Of a DNA stretch of 64,000 nucleotides, positions 43,799 through 53,179 are shown piece after piece. Within the stretch, counting starts at the first letter, position 1, and each line of letters starts with the position of its first letter. Below the pieces are notes generated by a model that was not told where the DNA came from, did not search any database, and worked only from the letters and a program-made list of their open reading frames with translations. A program made the translations under genes and the position numbers. Source of the DNA: Pelosinus propionicus DSM 13327 (GTDB lineage: Bacteria > Bacillota > Negativicutes > DSM-13327); NCBI RefSeq assembly GCF_900114615.1, contig NZ_FOTS01000010.1, positions 62,001 to 126,000 of the forward strand. Reading direction: 5' to 3'.

Positions 43799-45037
43799 TC
43801 AAATCGCTTTTTTCATCGTTAACTGTTCTACTACATAAGACAAGCCCTCTTCCACGGTATAACAATATTCCACACTCACAATGCCATGCTCTAATAGCCT
43901 TTGTTGTCCATGATAACCAATACGCATGGTCAAAACGGCATCACAATCCTCAATCGCTTGAATTGCTGCGTTCTTTTGTCCCTCCTTAGAATCTGAATCA
44001 TCACATTCTGAAGCACCAGAGCAATACTGTTCCACTTTGCGTCTTTCCATAAGGGTAAAGGATTCATCATTTACCTGGTAAATTAAAAATTCTGTCGTAT
44101 GCCCAAAATGTTGATCAACTAATTTTCCATGTTTGGAGGTAACTGCAATCCTATACTCTTTACCAATCTGCTTAGTTGGCAACACGGATTTTTCTGGTTC
44201 TGGCTTAGTCATACGAAACTCATTAGACCTGTCATTGCCTAAGAGTCCAACTGCATCAGCCCGGCACTGCTTACAGTGTCTCATCTGCTGCATTTCAAGC
44301 TGACAGAGATCTCTCATTTCATTAATTTCTTTCATGCTGGTTTGCGGAAATTTTTCAAACGCACTTCCGGGAGCCGGAATCAGCGGCATAATGTTCGTGA
44401 TAAAGACCCCTAATTCTTTCATTTTCTTTACGACTTCCGGAATATGCTGATCATTGATTCCTTTTACCATGACAATGTTGATTTTAACCAGCACTCCATG
44501 CTCCACCAAATAGGCAATGCCTTGCAATTGATTTTGAATCATCAATTCAGCCCCAGCTACTCCGGTATAGCTTTTGCCTTCATAATTCACGACTTTATAA
44601 AGCCGCGCCCCAATGTTAGGATCAAGGCAATTCACCGTAACGGTAATATGCTTTATACCCAGTTCTACAAGCTCTGCTGCATAGTGAGGCAACATTAAGC
44701 CATTCGTTGACAAGCAAAAGATAATATCCTCACCTTTAGCCTGAATTAATTCAATGGATTTTTTGGTAACATCCCAATTTGCCAAAGCATCTCCAGGACC
44801 GGCGATCCCTACTACACTTAAATTTTCAATATTTTCTTTGACCCAGGAAAATTTTTGGCTGGCAAGCTCTGGTGTCAGCACTTCACTCGTTACTCCTGGC
44901 CGGCTTTCATTTACACAGTCAAATTTACGATTGCAATAATTACAGCTAATATTACACTGGGGTGCCACTGGCAAATGCATTCGCGCATATTTATGATGAG
45001 CATCCGCATTATAACAAGGATGTTTGCTCTCTTCCAT
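43799..45037 (-). CDS. nifB: FeMo-cofactor precursor synthase NifB with C-terminal NifX-like domain
   Basis: NifB is a radical SAM enzyme that builds the 8Fe-9S-C core (NifB-co). The radical SAM cysteines are in CNISCNYCNRKFDC; further expected cysteines lie in MRHCKQCRADAVG. A NifX/NafY-type domain follows from about residue 300 (YRIAVTSKHGKLVDQHFGH). The ATG at 45037 follows GAGGTGAAGGG; a GTG nine bases upstream is an alternative, and the frame opens at 45082. In Clostridium pasteurianum nifN and nifB are fused, while here they are separate, 59 bp apart. Confidence 0.96.
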   Translation of the reverse strand: MEESKHPCYNADAHHKYARMHLPVAPQCNISCNYCNRKFDCVNESRPGVTSEVLTPELASQKFSWVKENIENLSVVGIAGPGDALANWDVTKKSIELIQAKGEDIIFCLSTNGLMLPHYAAELVELGIKHITVTVNCLDPNIGARLYKVVNYEGKSYTGVAGAELMIQNQLQGIAYLVEHGVLVKINIVMVKGINDQHIPEVVKKMKELGVFITNIMPLIPAPGSAFEKFPQTSMKEINEMRDLCQLEMQQMRHCKQCRADAVGLLGNDRSNEFRMTKPEPEKSVLPTKQIGKEYRIAVTSKHGKLVDQHFGHTTEFLIYQVNDESFTLMERRKVEQYCSGASECDDSDSKEGQKNAAIQAIEDCDAVLTMRIGYHGQQRLLEHGIVSVEYCYTVEEGLSYVVEQLTMKKAI

Positions 45038-45096
45038 ACCCTTCACCTCAATTTCCCCTAGCATTGCAGGGTAATTTTTCACTTTACTACAGCCAG

Positions 45097-46476
45097 CTAT
45101 CCTTGCTGATAGAATTTTTCATACATAGAGCTTCGATATGATTTATATTTGCTTTCCAGCAAGGTATTAGTGATGCGATCCAACAACATCATTGTACCCG
45201 TATAGCCTACAGATAAAAGTCTCTGTCCTCCTACCCGATCATGAATGGGAAAACCCAGCCTTACGAGAGGAATACCACCTTTTTCTGTAAGATATCGACC
45301 ATCGGAAGGACCAATTCCAATATTGACTTTTCCTTCCTTACTGGCAGCTAAGATATGAGAAAAATCTGTTTCAATTAATATCTTACTTTGTTCTGGACAA
45401 TCAGCTACTGCTGCTGTTACTAATTGATTGAACTTCCCAATTTGACTGCCGGTAGCCACGACTGCTGGAAAAACGCCATTTTCTACACAAATTTTGGTTA
45501 CCGCATAAGCCATTTCCGGCTCACCAAAAATAACACTTCTTCCTTGAAAATTATATTTATGAGAGTCAATCATCCCATCTAACAAACGTCCACGCTCTTG
45601 TTTCATACTTTCCGGAACCTTCTTACCAGTAATTTCTACTAAGGTATTGATAAATGCATCTGTACTTTCCACACCCATAGGTATGGCTATATTATATAGA
45701 GGAATACCAAATTGTTCTTCTAAATATTTTCCTGGAGAAATCCCATCCTCTATGGTGATTCCCATTTGGATGGTCGCTACAGCACCACCCATAGATCGTA
45801 TTTCCGTAATTTTGGTCCCACCATTGCTCATCTTGGTATAAGGCTTTGCAAAAGGGCGATCCAGAGTATCGGAAAAATCAGGATATAAGACATATTCAAT
45901 TTGCATGAGAGCTAACATACGCTTTATTTCACGAATATCAGCAGGACTGATATTCGGAATAATAATATTTATTTTATTATTCTTTTCTGCAGCTTCTGTT
46001 AGCTGCATCAATATTCTTTTTAGAGTAAAAAAATAACCTTCAAAGTGACTTCCGCCATAGCCAGGCGTGGAAGCCGTAACAATCGGAAACTCTTCCATCT
46101 CTTTATCAATGAGATATTGCCCCGTAATTCTCTCAATATCTTCACCAATGGTTTCTGCTAAGCAAGTCGTTACAATACCAATCAAATTGGGATGATATAC
46201 CTTTCTAATATTGTCCAAAGCTTGTCTAAGATTCTTTTCCCCTCCGTATATGGTGCCTTTTTCATTTAATGAAGAAGATCCTACATCAACAGGTTCATTA
46301 AAATGTTCGGCAATATGCCTGCGCATGTAGGTACTACAACCTTGGGACCCATGAACAATAACCATAGACTGTTCGATTCCCTTTAATGCTAATATGCCGC
46401 CCATTGGCATGCACATATTACAGGGATTCTCATTCACATTCCGAAAATAGACATTCTCTTTGTTTTTTTCAGCCAT
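45097..46476 (-). CDS. nifN: FeMo-cofactor scaffold subunit NifN
   Basis: The 459-residue protein is a NifK homologue that pairs with NifE to mature NifB-co into FeMo-cofactor. It begins MAEKNKENVYFRNVNENPCNMCMPMGG and continues IEQSMVIVHGSQGCSTYMRRHIAEHFNEP. The chosen ATG at 46476 overlaps the nifE stop by 8 bp. The frame extends to 46584 inside nifE, but known NifN proteins begin near this ATG. It shares the nitrogenase component 1 fold, and order after nifE supports NifN over a second NifK. Confidence 0.92.
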   Translation of the reverse strand: MAEKNKENVYFRNVNENPCNMCMPMGGILALKGIEQSMVIVHGSQGCSTYMRRHIAEHFNEPVDVGSSSLNEKGTIYGGEKNLRQALDNIRKVYHPNLIGIVTTCLAETIGEDIERITGQYLIDKEMEEFPIVTASTPGYGGSHFEGYFFTLKRILMQLTEAAEKNNKINIIIPNISPADIREIKRMLALMQIEYVLYPDFSDTLDRPFAKPYTKMSNGGTKITEIRSMGGAVATIQMGITIEDGISPGKYLEEQFGIPLYNIAIPMGVESTDAFINTLVEITGKKVPESMKQERGRLLDGMIDSHKYNFQGRSVIFGEPEMAYAVTKICVENGVFPAVVATGSQIGKFNQLVTAAVADCPEQSKILIETDFSHILAASKEGKVNIGIGPSDGRYLTEKGGIPLVRLGFPIHDRVGGQRLLSVGYTGTMMLLDRITNTLLESKYKSYRSSMYEKFYQQG

Positions 46477-47848
46477 GATTTTCCACCCCGCTTCCCATTC
46501 CCAATGAGGTAAGGCTCTTCCATACAGGAGAACAGACGGTAGAATATACTTCTTCAGCAAAATTAACGGCACCCTCAAAACCACTTAACGGATGTTTGCG
46601 ATCATGATTATGATCAATAAAGGCAATACCCAATTTATAAGCCAAAGGCCTTTCTTTAACTCCGCCTACTAGTAAATTGGCACCTTTTTCCATCATGAAT
46701 TTTTCCAGTTCAGCAGGATTCGCATCATCTAGAATCACCGTACCGTCATCCACTAGCTCATTCATGATTTCATATTCCTCTTTTCTGCCGGTTTGCGTAC
46801 CAATCATCACTACATCAATACCAATTTCCCGAAATTGCTTAATTAGAGAAATGGCCTTAAATCCTCCACCAACAAAAATAGCAGCCTTTTTACCTTCGAG
46901 CTTAGCCCTATATCCTTTGATAATGTTTTCTACTCTAGCCGTCTCTTTAGCAATCAACTCTTCAGCCTTAACAATCATAGACTCTTCTCCTAAAGCAGCC
47001 GCAATATTACGCAATGAGGCAGCCGTATCCTCAATACCTAAAAAGGATATTTGAATATAAGGAATCTGATAGAGTTCTTCCATTTTTCCTGCAAGATAAA
47101 TCATCGATCCAGCACACTGTATGATGTTTAACCTAGCGTTAGGGGCTGATTTCAAGGCTGTATAATGGGAATCCCCTGTAAATGTAACGTTTAATTCTAC
47201 CCCCATCTGCCGTAAATAATTTTGAATGATCCAAGCTTCACCAGCCAGATTAAAATCCCCTAAATAATTAATACTATTGTTCTTTTCGACTACTGTAGAC
47301 TCAAAGGGTTTTATCAAACGAAGCAATGCATCTCCTGCAGCTCTGTAGCCTGCGGACTTATTACCAATAAATCCGCTAGACTCTACTGGTATCACTTCAA
47401 TATTATGTCTTCGAGAGGCGGCGCTGCAAATGGCTTCCAAGTCATCACCAATTACGCCGACAATACAGGTTGAATATACAAATACTAGTTTTGCCTGATA
47501 TTTTTCCACCAGTCCATCTATGGCTGCTGCTAATTTTTTTGCGCCGCCAAAAATAATATCTTGTTCTTTTAAATCGGTAGAAAAGCTATTCCGATATAAT
47601 TCAGCACCACTGCTCAAGCTGCCGCGAATGTCCCAAGTATAGGTGGCACAGCCAATTGGTCCATGTACCAAATGTATGGCATCTGTAATTGGATTGAGCA
47701 CAACTCTGGCTCCACAATACACACAAGCTCTTTGGCTTACACAGCCGGCAGAACTGTCCGCATCACATTTAAGCTGTTTCTTATTCTTACCTTTCGTAAC
47801 AATAAACTCGTCTCGTTCTATAATGCTTTCTGCAAGATCTGCAGCCAT
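46469..47848 (-). CDS. nifE: FeMo-cofactor scaffold subunit NifE
   Basis: The 459-residue NifD homologue has the conserved RACVYCGARVVLNPITDAIHLVHGPIGCATYTWD and IIFGGAKKL segments. It lacks the C-terminal histidine context of NifD (QLHSYDYSGPY) and instead has FIDHNHDRKHPLSGFEGAVNFAEE, as in NifE. It forms the NifEN scaffold with the next gene. A 188-bp gap containing a dispersed repeat separates it from nifK, so a separate promoter or processing point is possible. Confidence 0.94.
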   Translation of the reverse strand: MAADLAESIIERDEFIVTKGKNKKQLKCDADSSAGCVSQRACVYCGARVVLNPITDAIHLVHGPIGCATYTWDIRGSLSSGAELYRNSFSTDLKEQDIIFGGAKKLAAAIDGLVEKYQAKLVFVYSTCIVGVIGDDLEAICSAASRRHNIEVIPVESSGFIGNKSAGYRAAGDALLRLIKPFESTVVEKNNSINYLGDFNLAGEAWIIQNYLRQMGVELNVTFTGDSHYTALKSAPNARLNIIQCAGSMIYLAGKMEELYQIPYIQISFLGIEDTAASLRNIAAALGEESMIVKAEELIAKETARVENIIKGYRAKLEGKKAAIFVGGGFKAISLIKQFREIGIDVVMIGTQTGRKEEYEIMNELVDDGTVILDDANPAELEKFMMEKGANLLVGGVKERPLAYKLGIAFIDHNHDRKHPLSGFEGAVNFAEEVYSTVCSPVWKSLTSLGMGSGVENHG

Positions 47849-47915
47849 AGTAATCTCACTCCTCTCCTAAAAACTGTGCGAAAAAACAATTTGTAAAGAA
47901 AATAAAAACTCATTT

Positions 47916-48008
47916 TGAAAAGCCACAGAAGCACAGAGGATACAGAGAAAAGCTAACTATGAGGCTAGAAAATACTTCTCTGTGTTCTCCATACCTCTGT
48001 GGTTCAAT
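47916..48008. repeat. Dispersed inverted-repeat element, copy C
   Basis: AGCCACAGAAGCACAGAGG at the left and the complement of TACCTCTGTGGTTCAAT at the right give imperfect ends; TACAGAGAA pairs with TTCTCTGTG inside. It sits inside the nif operon between nifK and nifE, so it is transcribed in the nif message. Confidence 0.6.
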
Positions 48009-48036
48009 CATTCAAGAGATTTCAGAGAGTCTCTAT

Positions 48037-49425
48037 TTACATTACCAATTCAAAGTCTTCATCTTTGGCATCACGGTCGGCTCTGTCTAATAGCGCATTG
48101 CTGATCATCTCAATTAGCCTCATGCCGCCTCGATAACCAACAATCGGCAAGTAGGAATGAACACTTCTATCTAAAATCGGGAACCCGACTCGCATAAAAG
48201 GAACATCTTCCGCACGGGCAATATATTTTCCATAGGTATTGCCAATCAATAGATCTACAGGCTGATTCTTAATCCACTGATGCAAAGTAAATAAATCTCC
48301 TGCACTTTTTACATTAGCCTCAATTCCAGCGCCTTTCAGCATACCGTTAATGTCATCTTCAAAGCTTCCTGCTGCAGAACTGGATGATCCGCCCGGTGTG
48401 CCCGTAAGCACATGAAGAGGAACCATTCCTAAGCTTAATACAAACTCAGTTATGCCGGTTACAATATCAGGATCGCCAAATATTGCTACGGTTTTCCCAT
48501 GAAAATGGAAATGAGTGTCGGTCATAATGTCAACCAACTGACCTCGTTCTATTTCTAATTCTTTAGGAATTTCACGGGCAAAACTATTACGCAAGGTCAT
48601 TAATAACGCATCTGTAGCTTTAATTCCAATGGGTGTTTTAAGAGTAGCTACAGGAACTTTATAATCTTTGTTTAAAAGATCAGCGGGGTCACTAGAGGCA
48701 AAGCGACCAAGAGCCAATGTGATCTGAGAGTTTCCTGTATCCTGTAACTGTTCCACAGTTGTGCCACCTTCAGGATACATTTCAAATTCTCCCGTCATTG
48801 GTGAGTCGACAACCCCTGATGTATCAGGGAACATAATATATTCAATACCCATACTTTCTACCAAGCGTTTTATTTCCCGCATATCTCCAGGATTGACAAA
48901 GCCAGGAATAATATTGGCTTGTTCTTTTTTCTCTGGTGACGTACTCTTTGCTAAATAGCTCACCATCGCTTTTGTCATATTGGAGAACCCTGTGATATGA
49001 GACCCAACATAACTTGGAGTGTTCGCATGAATGACTAGCTTCCCCTCCGCAATTTCTGCTGTTTTAATAATACTGGAAACATCATCGCCGATGGTTTCCG
49101 TTAAACAAGTCGTGTGTATGGCCATAACATCTGGTTTATAGATGTGAAAAACATTTTGTATCGATGCTTTTAAATTAGCACCACCGCCAAATACGGATGA
49201 TCCTTCTGTGAAACAGCTAGTGGAAGCCATAACCGGATCACGGAAATGACGGGTTAAGTGCATACGGTGGTAAGAGCAGCACCCTTGTGATCCATGACTA
49301 TGAGGCAGACATTTGTGAATCCCGAGAGCAGCATACATAGCGCCAATTGGCTGACAAGTCTTGGCAGGGTTAATAATACCGCCGCTTTTACGTTCTGTTA
49401 TATCCTTTGGTGTACAATCTAACAT
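48037..49425 (-). CDS. nifK: Nitrogenase MoFe protein beta chain
   Basis: The 462-residue protein pairs with NifD and helps hold the P-cluster. It has CQPIGAMYAALGIHKCLPHSHGSQGCCSYHR with the cluster cysteines and STSCFTEGSSVFGGG. The length is about 60 residues below Azotobacter NifK because the N-terminal extension is missing, as in Clostridium pasteurianum. It starts 1 bp after the nifD stop, so translation is coupled. Confidence 0.97.
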   Translation of the reverse strand: MLDCTPKDITERKSGGIINPAKTCQPIGAMYAALGIHKCLPHSHGSQGCCSYHRMHLTRHFRDPVMASTSCFTEGSSVFGGGANLKASIQNVFHIYKPDVMAIHTTCLTETIGDDVSSIIKTAEIAEGKLVIHANTPSYVGSHITGFSNMTKAMVSYLAKSTSPEKKEQANIIPGFVNPGDMREIKRLVESMGIEYIMFPDTSGVVDSPMTGEFEMYPEGGTTVEQLQDTGNSQITLALGRFASSDPADLLNKDYKVPVATLKTPIGIKATDALLMTLRNSFAREIPKELEIERGQLVDIMTDTHFHFHGKTVAIFGDPDIVTGITEFVLSLGMVPLHVLTGTPGGSSSSAAGSFEDDINGMLKGAGIEANVKSAGDLFTLHQWIKNQPVDLLIGNTYGKYIARAEDVPFMRVGFPILDRSVHSYLPIVGYRGGMRLIEMISNALLDRADRDAKDEDFELVM

Positions 49426-49426
49426 A

Positions 49427-51040
49427 CTATGCCACTCCTTCCTCAGTTACTGACCCTTCTAGTAAAGGTTGATTTTTCCATGGTGGGGTTATAAAGTTCC
49501 AAGTTGGTGAGGCGAATCCCATGCTGATATCCTCAGCAAATTTAACAGCACCATTGAAACCAGCATAAGGTCCGCTGTAATCATAGGAATGTAATTGTTT
49601 CGAGTTAATACCCATTTTTTGAATGACATATTTATCCTTGATCCCGGAAGTGAAGATGTCTGGCTTCAATACTTTTATAAATTCTTCTGTTTCAAAATGA
49701 TTTAAGTCATCAACAATGATGCTGCCATCTTTCATATCAAAGCGCATGCCATTATATTGACCTAGAGGTATTTTTGCTTTTAGCTCTTCCAGCTTTTCAG
49801 GTGAAACTTTCAAGCGGAAGCGTTTTTCATCAACTTCTGCTGTATAGTGAGGAATATTCTTACTATCTGCATCTGTTTTAATGGTAGGAATGACTTCACG
49901 TCCTTCATAATCATCCCGATGAGCAAATTCATAACCTGCTAATAAAGTTTCAATGCCAAGTTCACTAAATAAGTTTTGGAAATGATGACCACGAGATCCG
50001 CCAACAAAACAAAAAGCTGTTTTACCTTCACAAATCTTCTTATATTGGTCAAAGATAGGTTCAATTCTCGCCAATTCACTGGCAATTACTGCTTCTGTCT
50101 TAAGAGTCAGTTCTTTGTCATCAAAATATAGGGCCATATTACGCAAGGATTCAATTGTCCCTTCAATTCCAATAAAGTTAACTTTAAGCCAAGGTGTACC
50201 ATATTTGGTTTCTAGCATCTCAGCAATATAGTTAATGGAGCGGTGGCATTGCACCAAATTCAGTTCTGCAGTATGCGCATTTTTAATTGCTTCATAAGAG
50301 CCATCCCCTGTCATAACCGATACTACATGGTAGCCGATTTCTTTGAGGATACGTTCTACTTCCCAGCCATCTCCGCCAATGTTGTATTCTCCAAGAAGAT
50401 TAATTGGGAACTTAGCAGGAGCTTCTTCTTGTTCCCCGGTACCAATGACTTTTTCCATTAAAATGTTATTGGCAATATGATGACCTGCGGATTGACTAAC
50501 CCCTTTATAGCCTTCACAACTAAAAGACAGTACTTGCACGCCATGCTTTGCTTCTGCCGCTTTAGCAACAGCCCCCATATCATCGCCAATTAATCCTACA
50601 GGGCAAGTAGCAGAAAGAGTAATAGCCTTAGGATTGAAGATTTCCATAACTTCATCAATTACCTTAGCCAGTTTCTTTTCTCCGCCAAAAACGATATCAC
50701 TTTCCTGCATATCTGTAGATATGCAGTAATTAATAAAATTCTGTTTTGGATCGTCAGATTTTGCTTTATTTCGTCTCGTATTCCACGCATAATAGCCACA
50801 ACCGATTGGTCCGTGAACAATATGCACCATATCTTTAATCGGACCTAACACAACGCCCTTACAACCGGCATACGCACAGCCTCTGTTGGTAATAATACCA
50901 GGAATGGTCCGGGTGTTGGCTTCGATCTGCTGACTTTCCACATCAGATCGTTTAATGAATATATGTTTCTTACGATTTTTTTGTACCTTAGGTGGATATT
51001 GATCTAGTATTTCCTGAAGTTTAGCTTCATTCATTCCCAT
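49427..51040 (-). CDS. nifD: Nitrogenase MoFe protein alpha chain
   Basis: The 537-residue protein binds FeMo-cofactor. Cys265 (LVQCHRSINYI) and His484 (KQLHSYDYSGPYAG) match the two cofactor ligands, and CEGYKGVSQSAGHHIAN holds the active-site Gln and His. P-cluster cysteines are in RGCAYAGCKGV and VHGPIGCGYYAW. An insertion of about 50 residues around 385-435 (IPHYTAEVDEKRFRLKVSPEK) is the clostridial-type insertion. The start ATG follows GGGAGGTAAGG. These residues mark a molybdenum nitrogenase; no delta subunit gene is present. Confidence 0.98.
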   Translation of the reverse strand: MGMNEAKLQEILDQYPPKVQKNRKKHIFIKRSDVESQQIEANTRTIPGIITNRGCAYAGCKGVVLGPIKDMVHIVHGPIGCGYYAWNTRRNKAKSDDPKQNFINYCISTDMQESDIVFGGEKKLAKVIDEVMEIFNPKAITLSATCPVGLIGDDMGAVAKAAEAKHGVQVLSFSCEGYKGVSQSAGHHIANNILMEKVIGTGEQEEAPAKFPINLLGEYNIGGDGWEVERILKEIGYHVVSVMTGDGSYEAIKNAHTAELNLVQCHRSINYIAEMLETKYGTPWLKVNFIGIEGTIESLRNMALYFDDKELTLKTEAVIASELARIEPIFDQYKKICEGKTAFCFVGGSRGHHFQNLFSELGIETLLAGYEFAHRDDYEGREVIPTIKTDADSKNIPHYTAEVDEKRFRLKVSPEKLEELKAKIPLGQYNGMRFDMKDGSIIVDDLNHFETEEFIKVLKPDIFTSGIKDKYVIQKMGINSKQLHSYDYSGPYAGFNGAVKFAEDISMGFASPTWNFITPPWKNQPLLEGSVTEEGVA

Positions 51041-51056
51041 GTTCCCTTACCTCCCT

Positions 51057-51467
51057 TTAAACTGCACTTTCGCCTGTTTCCCCAGTACGGACACGTATTG
51101 CATCCATAACTGGTAAAACAAAAATCTTACCGTCACCAACATTATTACAAGTTTTATTTGCTTGAATAATAGCATCTACAATCTTGCTCACTTCATCATC
51201 ATGAGCAAGGATGGTAAACAACCTTCGCGGAAACAAGCTGGTACCAACTAAAAAATCAGTTATTAGTTTTTCTGCTTCCCCTGTTTGATCCTCTCCAGCC
51301 ATAAGAAGGAGTTCTTTCTTTCTTTCCAAAATTAATGTAGGATTGGTTACTATTTTACCGCGACCTTCTACTTTAAAAGCCGTAAAACCAGCTACGCCAG
51401 CTTCCACTAAGGCTTTTTTGGTAGCGCCCGTTTTGTTCATACGCACTATAGCGATAATTTCTTTCAT
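51057..51467 (-). CDS. nifI2: PII-family nitrogenase regulator NifI2
   Basis: The 136-residue PII-like protein sits between nifH and nifD, the place typical for nifI genes in methanogens and anaerobic bacteria. It starts MKEIIAIVRMNKTGATKKALVEAGV and ends with the GDGKIFVLPVMDAIRVRTGE nucleotide-binding segment. The T-loop lacks the usual uridylylated tyrosine context. With NifI1 it is expected to bind the MoFe protein and stop nitrogenase activity when ammonium is available, released by 2-oxoglutarate. Confidence 0.94.
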   Translation of the reverse strand: MKEIIAIVRMNKTGATKKALVEAGVAGFTAFKVEGRGKIVTNPTLILERKKELLLMAGEDQTGEAEKLITDFLVGTSLFPRRLFTILAHDDEVSKIVDAIIQANKTCNNVGDGKIFVLPVMDAIRVRTGETGESAV

Positions 51468-51482
51468 CCTTATCCCTCCTTC

Positions 51483-51809
51483 TTATAGACTTGGGATTCC
51501 ACTAGAAATGGTATACGCTTCTTCAATGGAGCTTATGAAAATTTTACCGTCACCATAAGCACCTTGCTCGCTTGTTTTTGCATATTTTAGAATCAAACGA
51601 ACCATATCCTCTTTATCCTCATCACGGATTGCCATCATCAATAATGCTTTAGGAATTTCATCATAGATGATTCCTGATATTTTAATACCTTTTTGCTTAC
51701 CGCGACCAACTACATCCACAACGGTTGCTGCATGGAAACCAGCTCTTGATAACTCTGCCAATACTTCATCTTTTTTTTCCGGTCTGATTATGGCTCTAAC
51801 TAATAACAT
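51483..51809 (-). CDS. nifI1: PII-family nitrogenase regulator NifI1
   Basis: The 108-residue PII-like protein follows nifH by 43 bp. It has IIRPEKKDEVLAELSRAGFHAATVVDVVGRGKQKG and the GDGKIFISSIEEAYTISSG end. Together with NifI2 it forms the switch-off complex known from Methanococcus. The NifI pair, not a DraT/DraG system, is the only post-translational regulator visible here. Confidence 0.94.
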   Translation of the reverse strand: MLLVRAIIRPEKKDEVLAELSRAGFHAATVVDVVGRGKQKGIKISGIIYDEIPKALLMMAIRDEDKEDMVRLILKYAKTSEQGAYGDGKIFISSIEEAYTISSGIPSL

Positions 51810-51852
51810 ATTGTTTTCCCTCCAATATTTTCGTTTCTATCTCAGGTTAGAA

Positions 51853-52741
<889 letters not shown>

Positions 52742-52751
52742 ATCTGTATTC

Positions 52752-52804
52752 CCTAATCTTTATAGTTGAAAAGTATATTTTTTTGAATTATAATAAAGAT
52801 TAGG
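52752..52804. promoter_or_regulatory. Overlapping divergent promoters for nifH and the plus-strand RNA
   Basis: Plus strand: TTGAAA (52766-52771), 17 bp, TATAAT (52789-52794). Minus strand: TTCAAA (52787-52782), 17 bp, TATAAA (52764-52759). The two promoters share the same 30 bp. An 11-bp inverted repeat, CCTAATCTTTA (52752-52762) and TAAAGATTAGG (52794-52804), surrounds both, with each arm at a predicted start site. The symmetry suggests one regulator or polymerase competition acting on both directions. No sigma-54 element is seen. Confidence 0.65.
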
Positions 52805-52890
52805 TACATCGAATAAGCCCTGGTGTCTGCTGGGGAATGTAAAGATTGCCACGCTTTATGGATACCGCAAATATCCATAAAGCATTTTTT
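52801..52890 (+). ncRNA. Candidate small RNA divergent from nifH
   Basis: A near-consensus sigma-A promoter predicts a start near 52801. GCTTTATGGATA (52853-52864) pairs exactly with TATCCATAAAGC (52872-52883) and is followed by ATTTTTT, a textbook terminator. The about 90-nt transcript has no open frame with a ribosome site. A possible 5' stem pairs GCCC with GGGG around TGGTGTCTGCT. No plus-strand gene follows, so it is not a leader. It matches no riboswitch family I recognise. A nitrogen-linked trans-acting RNA is inference from position. Confidence 0.65.
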
Positions 52891-52954
52891 CCTTTCAGGA
52901 AAGCTGTACACATATACTATAAAACCACCTCCTTATATAATAAGAAAAACACAG

Positions 52955-52992
52955 ATGGAGCTTATAAACGAAAATGCGTTTATAAGCTCCAT
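52955..52992. repeat. Perfect 16-bp inverted repeat beyond the small RNA
   Basis: ATGGAGCTTATAAACG (52955-52970) pairs exactly with 52977-52992 around AAAATG. A T-rich stretch follows at 53005-53014. It may be a second terminator for the plus strand or a processing hairpin. Confidence 0.55.
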
Positions 52993-53027
52993 TGCTCATG
53001 TACTTATTTTTTTTGCAAAAAGGCAAA

Positions 53028-53064
53028 GAAGCTCACAAGGGTTTAAAAACCACTCGTAAGCTTC
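53028..53064 (-). terminator. Probable terminator of the AEC transporter gene
   Basis: GAAGCT (53028-53033) pairs with AGCTTC (53059-53064) with an inner GGTTT/AAACC stem. On the minus strand the stem is followed by TTTGCCTTTTTG. Confidence 0.6.
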
Positions 53065-53179
53065 ATTGCTTCCTGCCTATGAACTTGAGCTGAGTATAGC
53101 ACATATTTTTTAGAGGTGCAATACCCTTTTAAAATAGTCGAAATATTAAAATTAAACCTTCCGTACCCACTATACTCGC

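Noticed and set aside
45097-46584. Second nifK rather than nifN
   Set aside because: Its position after nifE, its N-terminal motif and the presence of a separate clear nifK favour nifN.
52801-52890. Known riboswitch upstream of a nif or molybdate gene
   Set aside because: I could not match it to Moco, ZTP, fluoride, c-di-GMP, glutamine or THF motifs, and no gene follows on its strand.
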